Shown one piece after another: positions 1-7,548 of a DNA stretch of 12,025 nt. The translations under genes and the position numbers were made by a program. The stretch lies in NCBI GenBank assembly GCA_910579595.1, contig CAJTVM010000043.1, forward strand, positions 1 to 12,025. Reading direction: 5' to 3'. This stretch comes from an uncultured Oscillospiraceae bacterium. GTDB lineage: Bacteria; Bacillota; Clostridia; Oscillospirales; Oscillospiraceae. Each line of letters starts with the position of its first letter. Position 1 is the first letter of the stretch. The notes under the pieces were generated by a model. It was given only the letters and a program-made list of their open reading frames with translations, searched no databases and was not told where the DNA came from.

Positions 1-86
1 GGCGCAGGGACAGCTTTTATATGTTTCGATTCGGGGGAAAGTATACCCCGCTTCTCTCCTCCCGTCAACGGTCAAAATCACCAAAA
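1..86. other. Noncoding edge downstream of malQ
   Basis: Nothing gene-like is visible here. A short GGGG/CCCC inverted pair around 34-50 could form a weak hairpin after malQ on the minus strand, but it has no following T tract, so I do not call it a terminator. Confidence 0.4.
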
Positions 87-1640
87 TCAGTTTTTTGTTG
101 AGGATTTTGCGGCCTGTCCCCGCTTTTCTGCCCGTTTCGAAACCTTTTTGACTTTTACCGCCGGCCCCCGGTTGTAAAGCAGGGTGGACTGGAGCAGCCG
201 GTGGGCCAGCGCGCCGTCCGCCTGCCCGGGCAGCATCCGCCACTGCCAGTTGCCCCCCAGGGTGGAGGGGGTGTTGATCCGGCCCTCCACGCCGATGGAC
301 AGCAGATCCTGCATCTGCATCACGGCCAAATCGGCCACGCTGCCCCACGCGCCGCGCATGACGCCCCAAGCCCAGCCCTCCCGGCGGGTGAGCTGGAAAT
401 AGCGCTTGGCATATCCCCGGATGGCGGGGGTGGTGTTGGACAGCCAGCCCTCGATGGTCTCGTTGTCGTGGGTGCCCGCGTACACCACGCAGTTGCGGTT
501 ATAGCGGTGGGGGAGGTACTCGCTGTCCCGGTTTTTGGGATCGAAGGCGAATTCCAGCACCTTCATACCGGGGTAGCCGGTGCTCTTCAGCAGCTTGCGC
601 ACCGTATCGGTGAGGAAGCCCAGATCCTCCGCGATGATCTCCCGCTTGCCCAGCGTTTTGTTCACCGTCTTGAAGAAGTCCAGTCCGGGGCCAGGCTTCC
701 AGCGGCCGTTCCGGGCGGTTTTATCCCCGTAGGGGATGGCGTAATACGCGTCAAAGCCCCGGAAGTGGTCGATGCGCAGTACGTCGAACAGCCGGAATTG
801 GAAGCTGATGCGCCGCAGCCACCAGCGGTAGCCGTCCGCCTTCATCCCTTCCCAGTCGAATAAGGGGTTGCCCCACAGCTGGCCGTCGGCGGTGAAAGCG
901 TCTGGCGGGCAGCCCGCTACTTCCACCGGGGCCAGGTTTTCATCCAGCTGGAACTGGTTGGGGTCGGCCCACACGTCGGCGCTGTCCAGCGCCACGTAGA
1001 TGGGCAGATCCCCAATGATGGAAATGCCCTTTTCTTTTGCCAGGGCCTTCAGCGCGTCAAACTGGCGGAAGAACAGGTACTGCGCCCCCCGCCAGAAATC
1101 GGTTTCCTCCGACAGCCGGGCTTTTGCGGCGTCCAGTTCCTTTTCCCGGCGCAGGCGCAGTCCAACCGGCCACTCCTGCCAGGAGACTCCGCCATTTTCC
1201 CCCTTGATGGCCATAAACAGGGCGTAGGGATCCAGCCAGCCGGCGTTTTCCGCCAGAAAGGCGGCGTAATCCGCCGGGGGGTTGTCCAGCAGGCGTTTCA
1301 CCGCCTTGCGCAGCACCGGATAACGGGTGGCGTACAGCAGGCCGTAATCCACCTTGCCCGACTGGCCCCAGTCAAGGCCCTGGTACTCCGGCGGTTCCAG
1401 CAGGCCGTCCGCCGCCAGGTCGTCCAGGTCGATAAAGTAGGGGTTGCCCGCGAAGGAGGAGAAGGACTGGTAAGGGGAATCGCCGTAGCTGGTGGGGCCC
1501 ACGGGGAGGAGCTGCCAATAGCTCTGGCCTCCGGCCTCCAAAAAGTCCAGGAAGTCCCGTGCCGCCTGTCCCATGGTCCCGATCCCGTAGGGAGAGGGGA
1601 GGGAGAAGATTGGCATCAAAATTCCGGCGCTGCGGTTCAT
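87..1640 (-). CDS. malQ: 4-alpha-glucanotransferase (amylomaltase, GH77)
   Basis: This cytoplasmic enzyme transfers alpha-1,4-glucan segments between malto-oligosaccharides, releasing glucose and building longer chains for phosphorylase. The 517-residue length fits bacterial GH77 enzymes. The N terminus (AGILMPIFSLPSPYGIGTMG) is typical of the family. The catalytic nucleophile is D291 in RIDHFRG, the acid/base is E338 in IIAEDLG, and the third carboxylate is D392 in GTHDNE. GDLPIYVALDSADVW (about 210-224) is another family block. The C-terminal tail of about 25 residues is lysine-rich and probably disordered. The start is set by AAGGTGAT about 8 bases upstream of ATG 1638-1640. It is the last gene of the sfsA - sprT-like - malQ run, 27 bp after the previous stop. 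No other maltose or glycogen gene is in the window, so its place behind sfsA and sprT looks like co-transcription rather than pathway clustering. Confidence 0.96.
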   Translation of the reverse strand: MNRSAGILMPIFSLPSPYGIGTMGQAARDFLDFLEAGGQSYWQLLPVGPTSYGDSPYQSFSSFAGNPYFIDLDDLAADGLLEPPEYQGLDWGQSGKVDYGLLYATRYPVLRKAVKRLLDNPPADYAAFLAENAGWLDPYALFMAIKGENGGVSWQEWPVGLRLRREKELDAAKARLSEETDFWRGAQYLFFRQFDALKALAKEKGISIIGDLPIYVALDSADVWADPNQFQLDENLAPVEVAGCPPDAFTADGQLWGNPLFDWEGMKADGYRWWLRRISFQFRLFDVLRIDHFRGFDAYYAIPYGDKTARNGRWKPGPGLDFFKTVNKTLGKREIIAEDLGFLTDTVRKLLKSTGYPGMKVLEFAFDPKNRDSEYLPHRYNRNCVVYAGTHDNETIEGWLSNTTPAIRGYAKRYFQLTRREGWAWGVMRGAWGSVADLAVMQMQDLLSIGVEGRINTPSTLGGNWQWRMLPGQADGALAHRLLQSTLLYNRGPAVKVKKVSKRAEKRGQAAKSSTKN

Positions 1641-1667
1641 GCGTGGTCATCACCTTTCTCTATGTAA

Positions 1668-2156
1668 TCACTCCACCCGCAGCTCCCCGCCGCATTTGCA
1701 GCGGTAACGCTCCGGGTGATCTACCAAAGGGGAACGCTTCATCCGGGGGATGCGTGTTCCGCACCGGGCGCACACCACCCAGTAGCGCACCGGGCGCTGG
1801 TCCGCAATCCCCAGGGAATCGTAGTTGTCGGTGCGGCTGATGTGGTAGCCGTAGGCGGCGTTCATCCGCTGGGCGTAGCCCTTCCACCGGGGGCCGTGGT
1901 TGGAGCAGCCGCGGCAGGTGTGGAGCACCTCGTGGGCCAGCACCTGCAAAACGGCGTCCCGCGCACCCTCCCGGGCCAGCTGGGCGGACAGCTCGATGGT
2001 ATACGCCCCGTCCCGGAGGATGCAGCAGCCAAACCGGGTGCGGGCACGGCGGTTCAGCCTGACCTGTGGATCTATTTTGTCCGACACGGGGATTTTGATT
2101 CCCCTGGCCTGGGCGATGGCCAGCGCCAGCAGCTTGTCAAGTTCCCCTTGCGTCAT
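1668..2156 (-). CDS. SprT-like zinc metalloprotein
   Basis: A 162-residue SprT/Spartan-like domain protein. The zinc-metalloprotease signature HEVLH is at 75-79, followed by H87 in NHGPRWK, giving the HExxH-x7-H arrangement of this family. The C-terminal part has a zinc-ribbon-like set: C129 and C132 (CARCG), then C153 and C155 (YRCKCG). The CxC second half is tighter than the usual CxxC. Eukaryotic Spartan cleaves DNA-protein crosslinks; the role of bacterial SprT-like proteins is poorly known, so no substrate is claimed. The start is supported by AGGGGG about 8 bases upstream of ATG 2154-2156. It follows sfsA by 58 bp and precedes malQ by 27 bp on the same strand, so co-transcription is likely. 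Confidence 0.85.
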   Translation of the reverse strand: MTQGELDKLLALAIAQARGIKIPVSDKIDPQVRLNRRARTRFGCCILRDGAYTIELSAQLAREGARDAVLQVLAHEVLHTCRGCSNHGPRWKGYAQRMNAAYGYHISRTDNYDSLGIADQRPVRYWVVCARCGTRIPRMKRSPLVDHPERYRCKCGGELRVE

Positions 2157-2214
2157 GGTGCGTACCCCCTTTGCGTGTTCAGCCGCGTTGATGATCTCCC
2201 ATTGCGCCGGTGGG

Positions 2215-3030
2215 TTACAGCCGCACCGGCACCGGCGCTGTCATTACCAGGCTGTCCGGGGTGACGGCGCACTCCACCGCCAGCACCCGCACGCCGGCTT
2301 GGCCGGCCTCCCGCAGGGCCGCGCCGAATTCGGGGTGGGTGGCGTCGTTGGGGGAGAAGGCTCTCATGCCCGCCATCTGGAGGACGAAGCACACCACCGC
2401 CTCATACCCCGCCTCCCGGCAGGCGATAAGCTCCCGCAGGTGCTTCACGCCCCGCTGGGTGGGGGCGTCGGGGAACAGGGCGAGGCCGCCGCTCTCCAGG
2501 GTGCAGCCCTTGACCTCCACAAACCCCCGCAAACCGGGGTCCCCGCAAAGCCGCCCTTCGGCTTTGTGGGGAGAGGAGGGGCAAGGGAGCGGAGCGGCGG
2601 ATGCCCGCAGGGCGTCCGTCGTGGAGCGGACTTTGCCCCGATGAGATAACTCCCAGTAGAAATCGAAACGGGAATTTCCCCAAGTTGTCTCCGGGCGGAG
2701 CAGGGACGGCCTGGGCAGGCCCAGTTCAGCGCCCAGTCCCGCCGCCAGCCATTCGCCGAACACCTTGTTAGGGGCTTGGGCGTCCATGTTGATGAGCAGG
2801 GGTGGCAGGCCGGGACGGGCCTTCTCCACCGCAACCAGATCGTATTTTGTCTTGCGCTGGAGGCTGGCGCTCTCCTCCAGGTAGACCGTGCAGCCGGGGA
2901 CAAGCAGCTCCCGGCACCGCCCGGTGTTTTTGACGTGCACCGTCTCCTCCCGCCCATCCACCTCCACTTGAGCGATGAAGCGGTTGGGCCGGGCAAGAAA
3001 GGCGGCGGGGCGGATATTCCGGTATGTCAT
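2215..3030 (-). CDS. sfsA: SfsA-family nuclease with in-frame repeat insertion
   Basis: SfsA (sugar fermentation stimulation protein) is a nucleic-acid-binding protein with a PD-(D/E)xK-like nuclease fold. Family blocks are intact: RFIAQVEVDG (17-26), HVKNTGRCRELL.PG (32-46), NSRFDF (119-124), VEVKGCTLE (171-179), FPDAPTQRGVKHLREL (186-201) and FSPNDATHPEF (225-235). D123 and E172-x-K174 are the likely nuclease residues. The protein is 271 residues, whereas SfsA is usually about 230-240. The surplus lies between the two catalytic strands at about residues 128-168, where relatives have only a short turn. That stretch is encoded by a hairpin-forming DNA element and is low in conserved character (R/A/P/S rich). 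The start has a GGGGGAGG ribosome binding site and a good promoter. Whether the enzyme remains active with the insert is unknown; the frame is kept. Confidence 0.93.
   Translation of the reverse strand: MTYRNIRPAAFLARPNRFIAQVEVDGREETVHVKNTGRCRELLVPGCTVYLEESASLQRKTKYDLVAVEKARPGLPPLLINMDAQAPNKVFGEWLAAGLGAELGLPRPSLLRPETTWGNSRFDFYWELSHRGKVRSTTDALRASAAPLPCPSSPHKAEGRLCGDPGLRGFVEVKGCTLESGGLALFPDAPTQRGVKHLRELIACREAGYEAVVCFVLQMAGMRAFSPNDATHPEFGAALREAGQAGVRVLAVECAVTPDSLVMTAPVPVRL
2527..2649. repeat. Palindromic repeat element inserted in frame in sfsA
   Basis: The extra segment of sfsA contains two strong inverted repeats. Hairpin A has arms 2541-2553 (CCCCGCAAAGCCG) and 2559-2571 (CGGCTTTGTGGGG), 12 of 13 Watson-Crick with one mismatch/wobble. 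Hairpin B has outer arms 2578-2586 (GGGGCAAGG) and 2631-2639 (CTTTGCCCC), and an inner stem 2596-2606 (GGCGGATGCCC) with 2610-2620 (GGGCGTCCGTC) closed by a GCA loop. Mismatches are compatible with G-U pairing on one strand. The bounds are estimated from where the SfsA family alignment should resume, so they may be off by several codons. The arrangement resembles REP/BIME-type intergenic repeats. I recognise the style but cannot count genomic copies here. Confidence 0.7.
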
Positions 3031-3062
3031 GGGTTTTCCTCCCCCCGGCTGATTTTTCCCCT

Positions 3063-3091
3063 ATCATACCACAACTCTGAAGCGCCCGCAA
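3063..3091 (-). promoter_or_regulatory. Promoter of sfsA - sprT-like - malQ
   Basis: On the minus strand, TTGCGG (3086-3091) and TATGAT (3063-3068) are separated by 17 bp. A TG dinucleotide one base before the -10 makes it an extended -10 promoter. It lies about 33 bp upstream of the sfsA start codon and is back to back with the DUF1643 promoter. Confidence 0.6.
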
Positions 3092-3114
3092 CCAGGTTTT
3101 GCACCGGGGTGGGG

Positions 3115-3143
3115 TTCCCTTTCCCCGTGTTCTGTGGTAGAAT
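3115..3143 (+). promoter_or_regulatory. Extended -10 promoter of the DUF1643 gene
   Basis: TAGAAT at 3138-3143 is preceded by TGG, giving the extended -10 pattern TGnTAGAAT. The -35 at 17 bp spacing (TTCCCT, 3115-3120) is weak. The start codon is 17 bp downstream with GAGGTGAT as the ribosome binding site. Confidence 0.5.
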
Positions 3144-3160
3144 GCCGTTGAGGTGATTGT

Positions 3161-3808
3161 ATGCACATTCCCAGCGGGAATACCGCCCTTTTGGAGCTGG
3201 TTCCCTTTGACGCGGCGCTGGAGGCCGCGCTGATCCCATCTCCGGACTATGATATTGCAAAATGGCTTTATGTCCCCAATTATTACGGGGAGTATCGTTA
3301 CATTCTGGGTACCCGGGGGGAGAAGCCTCTGATCTGCGTGGGGGTGAACCCGTCCACCGCCGCCCCCGGCGATCTGGACAACACCCTGAAATCGGTGGAG
3401 CGGGTGGCCCGCCACAACGGCTTTGACAGCTTTATCATGTTCAACGTCTACGCCCAGCGGGCAACCCGGCCCGAGGACATGGAGCGCACCTGCAACGCCG
3501 CCCTCCACGACGAAAATATGCGGGCGTTCGACTACGCCCTGTCCTTGGACAAAGGGGGCGCGCCGGCGGTGTGGGCCGCCTGGGGCGCGGTGATTGAAAA
3601 GCGGGATTATCTGCCGCTGTGCGTCCGGGACATGATCGCGGTGGGAGAAAAGCGCGGCGCCCGGTGGTTCTCCGCCGGGAAGCGGACAAAGGCGGGGCAC
3701 CCCCACCATCCGCTGTACCTGCGCCGGGACAGTCCGCTGGACCCTTTTGACGCGGCGGCTTACCTGGACGGTCTGACAACACAGGGCTTGCGGGAAAGGG
3801 GTGGATAA
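3161..3808 (+). CDS. DUF1643 domain-containing protein
   Basis: A 215-residue protein with the recognisable DUF1643 blocks: YRYIL (45-49), VGVNPSTA (60-67, matching the family's LNPSTA signature), FNVYAQRAT (94-102), AAWG (139-142) and TKAGHPHHPLYL (176-187). The family is widespread, often on mobile elements, and has no established biochemical function. It resembles nucleotide- or base-binding glycosylase-like folds only loosely, so none is assigned. The domain covers nearly the whole protein, so it is full length. The start is supported by GAGGTGAT just upstream. The stop TAA (3806-3808) overlaps an ATG at 3808-3810. It stands alone on the plus strand, divergent from sfsA. Confidence 0.88.
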   Translation: MHIPSGNTALLELVPFDAALEAALIPSPDYDIAKWLYVPNYYGEYRYILGTRGEKPLICVGVNPSTAAPGDLDNTLKSVERVARHNGFDSFIMFNVYAQRATRPEDMERTCNAALHDENMRAFDYALSLDKGGAPAVWAAWGAVIEKRDYLPLCVRDMIAVGEKRGARWFSAGKRTKAGHPHHPLYLRRDSPLDPFDAAAYLDGLTTQGLRERGG

Positions 3809-3979
3809 TGGTGAGAACTGACAGGTTGCGGCGGTGCGTTATTGTGGGCGGGGCTGGATCACACCCTGGGCAACGTGTCCATCCTGCTGATGCTCCACAG
3901 GCAGGGGAAGCGGGCCAGGGTGTCTGTGGAGGAGGGCGAGCTGCTGCTGGTGAAGGTGCGGCGGGAGCGGCTGCCATAG
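3808..3979 (+). pseudogene. Short coding-like remnant after the DUF1643 gene
   Basis: An ATG at 3808 overlaps the preceding stop (TAATG), but its frame gives a low-quality G/A/R-rich translation. The neighbouring frame, open from 3815 to the TAG at 3977-3979, reads convincingly as protein (ELTGCGGALLWAG..., VSILLMLHRQGKRARVSVEE, ending LVKVRRERLP) with codon use like its neighbours. That frame has no ATG before 3887 and a TGA at 3812-3814. A shift of a few bases after the overlapping ATG would join the two, so this may be a small frameshifted gene or one using a non-ATG start. I do not recognise the family. Confidence 0.35.
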
Positions 3980-3992
3980 GGAAATCGCGCAA

Positions 3993-4021
3993 AAAAAGGA
4001 CTGCCGCCGGCAGTCCTTTTT
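3993..4021. terminator. Bidirectional rho-independent terminator
   Basis: Arms GGACTGCC (3998-4005) and GGCAGTCC (4009-4016) form a perfect 8-bp stem. They are flanked by A tracts on the left and T tracts on the right that extend the pairing. It serves mutS (stop at 4025-4027) on the minus strand, with seven Us following the stem, and the DUF1643 unit on the plus strand with five Us. Confidence 0.9.
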
Positions 4022-4024
4022 GCG

Positions 4025-6649
4025 TTATAGCTTCTGCTTGAGCTGGTAGAGCACATTCATGGCCTCAATCGGGGTCAGCGTTTCCACCGCCAAGGCGCGC
4101 AGCTCGTCCAGCACCGCCGCCCCGGCTATGTCTCCCAGGGAGACCTGGGCGCCGTCCTCAGCCGGGAGGGCGCGGGGCGCGGGGGCGGTCCCCCCCTGGG
4201 ATTCCAGCTCGGCAAGGATGTCCCGGGCCCGGTCTACCACCCGGTCCGGCACCCCCGCCAGCTTGGCCACCTCCACGCCGTAGCTCTGATCTGCCCCGCC
4301 GGGGATGATCTTGCGCAGGAACACAATGCCGTCCCCCCGCTTCTTGGCGGCGATGTGGTAGTTTTTTACCCCTTCGATGGTTTGCTCTACCTCGGTCAGC
4401 TCGTGGTAGTGGGTGGCGAACAGGGTTTTGGCCCCTAACCGCTTTTTGTCCGCGCAGTATTCCAGCACCGCCCGGGCGATGGACATTCCATCGTAGGTGG
4501 ACGTGCCCCGGCCGATCTCGTCCAGGATCAGCAGGGATTTCGGGGTGGCGTTTTTCAGCATGGCCGCCACCTCGGTCATCTCCACCATAAAGGTGGACTG
4601 GCCCGCGGACAAATCGTCCGACGCCCCGATGCGGGTGAACACCCTGTCAACCACCCCGATCCGGGCCGAGCGGGCGGGGACAAAGCTGCCCATCTGGGCC
4701 ATGAGGACGATCAGCGCTACCTGCCGCATATAGGTGGATTTGCCCGCCATATTGGGACCCGTGATAATGCTCAGTCTGTCGTCCCCGCCATCCATGCGGG
4801 TGTCGTTGGGGACGAACAGGGCGTCCTTCAGCATCCGCTCCACCACCGGGTGGCGGCCCTCCTTGATGTCGATCACGCCGCTGTCATCCACCTCCGGGCG
4901 GCAGTAGTTTCCCTGCACCGCCGCTGCGGCGAAGGAGGTGAGCACGTCCAATTTTGCCACGCAGGCGGCGGCTTCCTGCACCGCCCGGACCTGCCCCGCC
5001 GCCTCGTCCCGCAGCTTGCAGAACAGCTGGTATTCCAGGCCGGTGACCCGGCTCTGGGCGGACAGGATGTCGTTTTCCAGATCCTTCAGCTCCTGGGTGA
5101 AGAACCGCTCGCAGTTCACCAGGGTCTGCTTGCGGATGTAGTCCTGAGGCACCATGTCGTAGTAGCTCTTGGATACCTCGATGTAATAGCCGAATACCTT
5201 GTTGTAGCGCACCTTCAGGCTCTTGATGCCGGTGCGCTCCTTCTCCCGGCCCTCCAGCGCCGCCAGCATTTCCGCGCCGTGGTCGATGACGTCCCGCAGG
5301 TGATCCACCTCGGCGTCGTAGCCGGAGCGGATGAAGCCCCCCTCCCGGATGGTGAAGGGAAGGCGGTTGTCGTCCTCGTCGTCCCGGATAGCGGCCAGCA
5401 GGGACTGCCGCAGGCCGTCCAGCCCCTCCAGGGCGGCGAGGGACAGCGTCCGGCCCACCGCGCCCCGGGCCTGCTGGGCCAGCTGGGGCAGGACGGACAG
5501 GCCCGTCCCCAGCAGCAGCATATCCCGGGCGTTGGCGGAGCCGTACACCACCTTGCCGATGAGCCGCTCCAGATCGGGCACGCGGCGCAGGGTGAGGGTG
5601 ATCTCGTCCCTGGCGATGGCGTCCCCCGTCAGGGCGGCCACCGCGTCCTGCCGGCGGGCGATGGCGGCGGGGGAGAGCAGGGGCTGTTCCAGCCAGGAGC
5701 GGATCAGCCGGTGGCCCATGGGGGTTTTGGTCTTGTCCAGCACCCAAAGCAGGGAGCCTTTTTTGTCCTTCCCCCGGAAGGTCTCGGTCAGCTCCAGAGT
5801 TTTCCGGGCGGTGAGGTCCAGCTCCATGTATTCCTTCCCCGCGCCGTCCTCCAGCGTCAGGGGGCCCAGGTGGCTCAAATCGGTTTTCTGGGTCTCGGCG
5901 AGATAGGCCGCCAGCGCTCCCGAGGCTTGGAGGCACAGCCGGGGGCCGTCCTCCTCCGGCAGGGGCGTGTCCGCCCCCCGCAGGCCGCAGCCGGACAGGG
6001 CGTCCGCCGCCTGGACGGGGCGAAAGCGGACTTCCTCCCCTTTCTGCCAGATGCAGCCCAGGCGGTCCTTTAAAAATGTGGTAAGATCCGAATTGCTGGC
6101 GGCGGCATCGGACAGCAGGGCCTCGCTGGGCGGGCAGGCCGCCAAAGCGTTGAGCAGGTGGGTGAGCCATCCCTTCCCCTGGAAGGGGGCTGCGGAAAAC
6201 TGCCCCGTGGACAGGTCGCACCGGGCCAAAGCAGCCCCGGCGCTGTCCTGGTAGACGGCGCAGATGTAGTTGTTCCGGCTCTCGTCCAGCATCACGTCGT
6301 CCATGGCGGTGCCGGGGGTGACGATGCGAATCACGTCCCGGTCCACCAGCCCCTTGGCGGTGGCGGGATCCTCCATCTGCTCGCAGATGGCCACCTTGTA
6401 CCCCCGCTTGATGAGCCGGGCGATGTAGCTTTGGGCTGAGTGGTAGGGGACGCCGCACATGGGGGTGCGCTCGTCCTCCGGCTTGCCCCTGTCCCGGGTG
6501 GTGAGGGTGAGGCCCAGCTCCTCCGCGCCCCGCTTGGCGTCGTCGTGGAACATCTCGTAGAAGTCGCCCAGCCGGAAGAACAGCAGGCAGTCCGGGTGTT
6601 CCTCCTTCACCTTCCAGTACTGCTTCATCATGGGGGTAAGCTCCGCCAT
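4025..6649 (-). CDS. mutS: DNA mismatch repair protein MutS
   Basis: MutS recognises mismatches and small loops and starts methyl-independent repair with MutL. The length is 874 residues, normal for MutS1. The mismatch-reading FYE is at about 30-32 in GDFYEMF. The domain order is: N-terminal mismatch domain, connector, core and lever arms (with YYIEVSKSYY near 488-497), and C-terminal ATPase. The Walker A is GPNMAGKST (about 631-639), Walker B is LLILDEIGRGTS (DE about 710-711), and ATHYHEL is near 745. The C-terminal QVSLGDI lies where a beta-clamp motif (QLSLF type) is often found but lacks the aromatic residue. The frame is open to a GTG at 6658, but AAGGTG sits 6 bases before ATG 6647-6649, which I take as the start. 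It follows mreC after a GC hairpin. No mutL is in the window. Confidence 0.97.
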   Translation of the reverse strand: MAELTPMMKQYWKVKEEHPDCLLFFRLGDFYEMFHDDAKRGAEELGLTLTTRDRGKPEDERTPMCGVPYHSAQSYIARLIKRGYKVAICEQMEDPATAKGLVDRDVIRIVTPGTAMDDVMLDESRNNYICAVYQDSAGAALARCDLSTGQFSAAPFQGKGWLTHLLNALAACPPSEALLSDAAASNSDLTTFLKDRLGCIWQKGEEVRFRPVQAADALSGCGLRGADTPLPEEDGPRLCLQASGALAAYLAETQKTDLSHLGPLTLEDGAGKEYMELDLTARKTLELTETFRGKDKKGSLLWVLDKTKTPMGHRLIRSWLEQPLLSPAAIARRQDAVAALTGDAIARDEITLTLRRVPDLERLIGKVVYGSANARDMLLLGTGLSVLPQLAQQARGAVGRTLSLAALEGLDGLRQSLLAAIRDDEDDNRLPFTIREGGFIRSGYDAEVDHLRDVIDHGAEMLAALEGREKERTGIKSLKVRYNKVFGYYIEVSKSYYDMVPQDYIRKQTLVNCERFFTQELKDLENDILSAQSRVTGLEYQLFCKLRDEAAGQVRAVQEAAACVAKLDVLTSFAAAAVQGNYCRPEVDDSGVIDIKEGRHPVVERMLKDALFVPNDTRMDGGDDRLSIITGPNMAGKSTYMRQVALIVLMAQMGSFVPARSARIGVVDRVFTRIGASDDLSAGQSTFMVEMTEVAAMLKNATPKSLLILDEIGRGTSTYDGMSIARAVLEYCADKKRLGAKTLFATHYHELTEVEQTIEGVKNYHIAAKKRGDGIVFLRKIIPGGADQSYGVEVAKLAGVPDRVVDRARDILAELESQGGTAPAPRALPAEDGAQVSLGDIAGAAVLDELRALAVETLTPIEAMNVLYQLKQKL

Positions 6650-6674
6650 GGTTTTCACCTTCTCTTTCTGAAAT

Positions 6675-6697
6675 GCGGCGGGGTATTTCCCCGCCGC
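6675..6697 (-). promoter_or_regulatory. GC hairpin between mreC and mutS
   Basis: A perfect 9-bp stem (GCGGCGGGG, 6675-6683, with CCCCGCCGC, 6689-6697) with a 5-nt loop lies in the 57-bp gap between mreC and mutS. On the minus strand it is followed by ATTTC rather than a long U tract. It is more likely an attenuating or mRNA-stabilising hairpin than a full terminator. Confidence 0.55.
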
Positions 6698-6706
6698 AGA
6701 TGGATT

Positions 6707-7537
6707 TCATTTGCCGTAGTCTACGATGACATACACGTACCGCACCCCGGCAATGTCCGCCGCGGGCTCCACCTGGGCGTAGCGGGTGATGCCGTCCTCC
6801 TCCACCGTCAGGGATCGGATGGAGCCTACCGCCAGCCCGGAGGGATAGATCCCCCCAAGCCCCGAGGTGATTACCTGGTCGCCGGTGACCAGCTTGGCCT
6901 GCTCCGGGATGTAGGACAGCCGGACCAGCCCGTCCAGCATGAGGGTGAAGTCGCCCTCCAGAATGGCGTCCTCGTCGGTGCGGGCCACCCGGCCCCCCAC
7001 CTCCAGGGTGGGATCCAGGATGGTGGTGACCACGGAGGAATTCAGATCCGCCTGGGTGACCACCCCGATGAGGTGGCCGTACTGGTCGATGACGCAGTCG
7101 TTGACCTTCACGCCGCCGGTGGAGCCCCGGTTGATGGTGAGGTCCGATGACCAGTTGGACGAGGAGCGCCGGACCACCTCCGCGTCCCGGTATTGCAGCT
7201 CGGGGCGCTCTTCGGCAAGTCCAAGCAAGTCCTTCATGCGTTCGTTTTCCCGGGCGGCGTCCTGTCCGGCGATGGCGTCCTTTTCCAGCTCCGCCACCCG
7301 CTGGCGCAGGGCCTCGTTCTCCGCCGCCAGCTGATCATAGCTGAACGCCCTGCCATACTGATCCTGGGTCCAATTGGCGATGGCCGACGACGCGGCGCGG
7401 AAGGGGGTGGACAGCAGCTCCAGCGCCCCGGAGAGGGGATCGTAGCCCAGGATATAGGCCCCCACGGTGACCACTGCCGCCAGCAGCACCGACGCCAGCA
7501 GCAAAAGCCCGCCATTATTTCGGAAAAAATCCTTCAT
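6707..7537 (-). CDS. mreC: Rod shape-determining protein MreC
   Basis: MreC is a membrane-anchored scaffold of the elongasome that binds PBP2-type synthases on the outer face of the membrane. The protein has 276 residues, the usual length. There is one membrane segment at about 11-31 (start of a short cytoplasmic N terminus), a coiled coil at about 66-105, and the two-lobed beta domain at about 115-275. The beta domain has the family pattern LTINRGSTGGVKVNDCVI (133-150), GLIGVV-like GHLIGVV (154-160) and VTGDQVITSGLGGIYPSGL (217-235). The ribosome binding site GAGGTGA overlaps the TGA stop of the upstream gene, which suggests translational coupling. mreB is not upstream and mreD is not downstream; mutS takes the place usually held by mreD. 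Confidence 0.95.
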   Translation of the reverse strand: MKDFFRNNGGLLLLASVLLAAVVTVGAYILGYDPLSGALELLSTPFRAASSAIANWTQDQYGRAFSYDQLAAENEALRQRVAELEKDAIAGQDAARENERMKDLLGLAEERPELQYRDAEVVRRSSSNWSSDLTINRGSTGGVKVNDCVIDQYGHLIGVVTQADLNSSVVTTILDPTLEVGGRVARTDEDAILEGDFTLMLDGLVRLSYIPEQAKLVTGDQVITSGLGGIYPSGLAVGSIRSLTVEEDGITRYAQVEPAADIAGVRYVYVIVDYGK

Positions 7538-7548
7538 GGATGTTCACC

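Noticed and set aside
2768..3709. Minus-strand frame of 313 codons across the sfsA start and the DUF1643 gene
   Set aside because: It crosses two well-supported genes and their divergent promoters. The composition is typical of a shadow frame.
4850..6073. Long plus-strand frame of 407 codons antisense to mutS
   Set aside because: It lies wholly inside mutS, whose motifs are complete. The translation is Q/G/V/H-rich without domains, as expected for the antisense of a GC-rich gene.
4884..6710. Alternative minus-strand frame of 608 codons over mutS and the mreC-mutS gap
   Set aside because: It is a G/P/R-rich off-frame reading of mutS with no domain.
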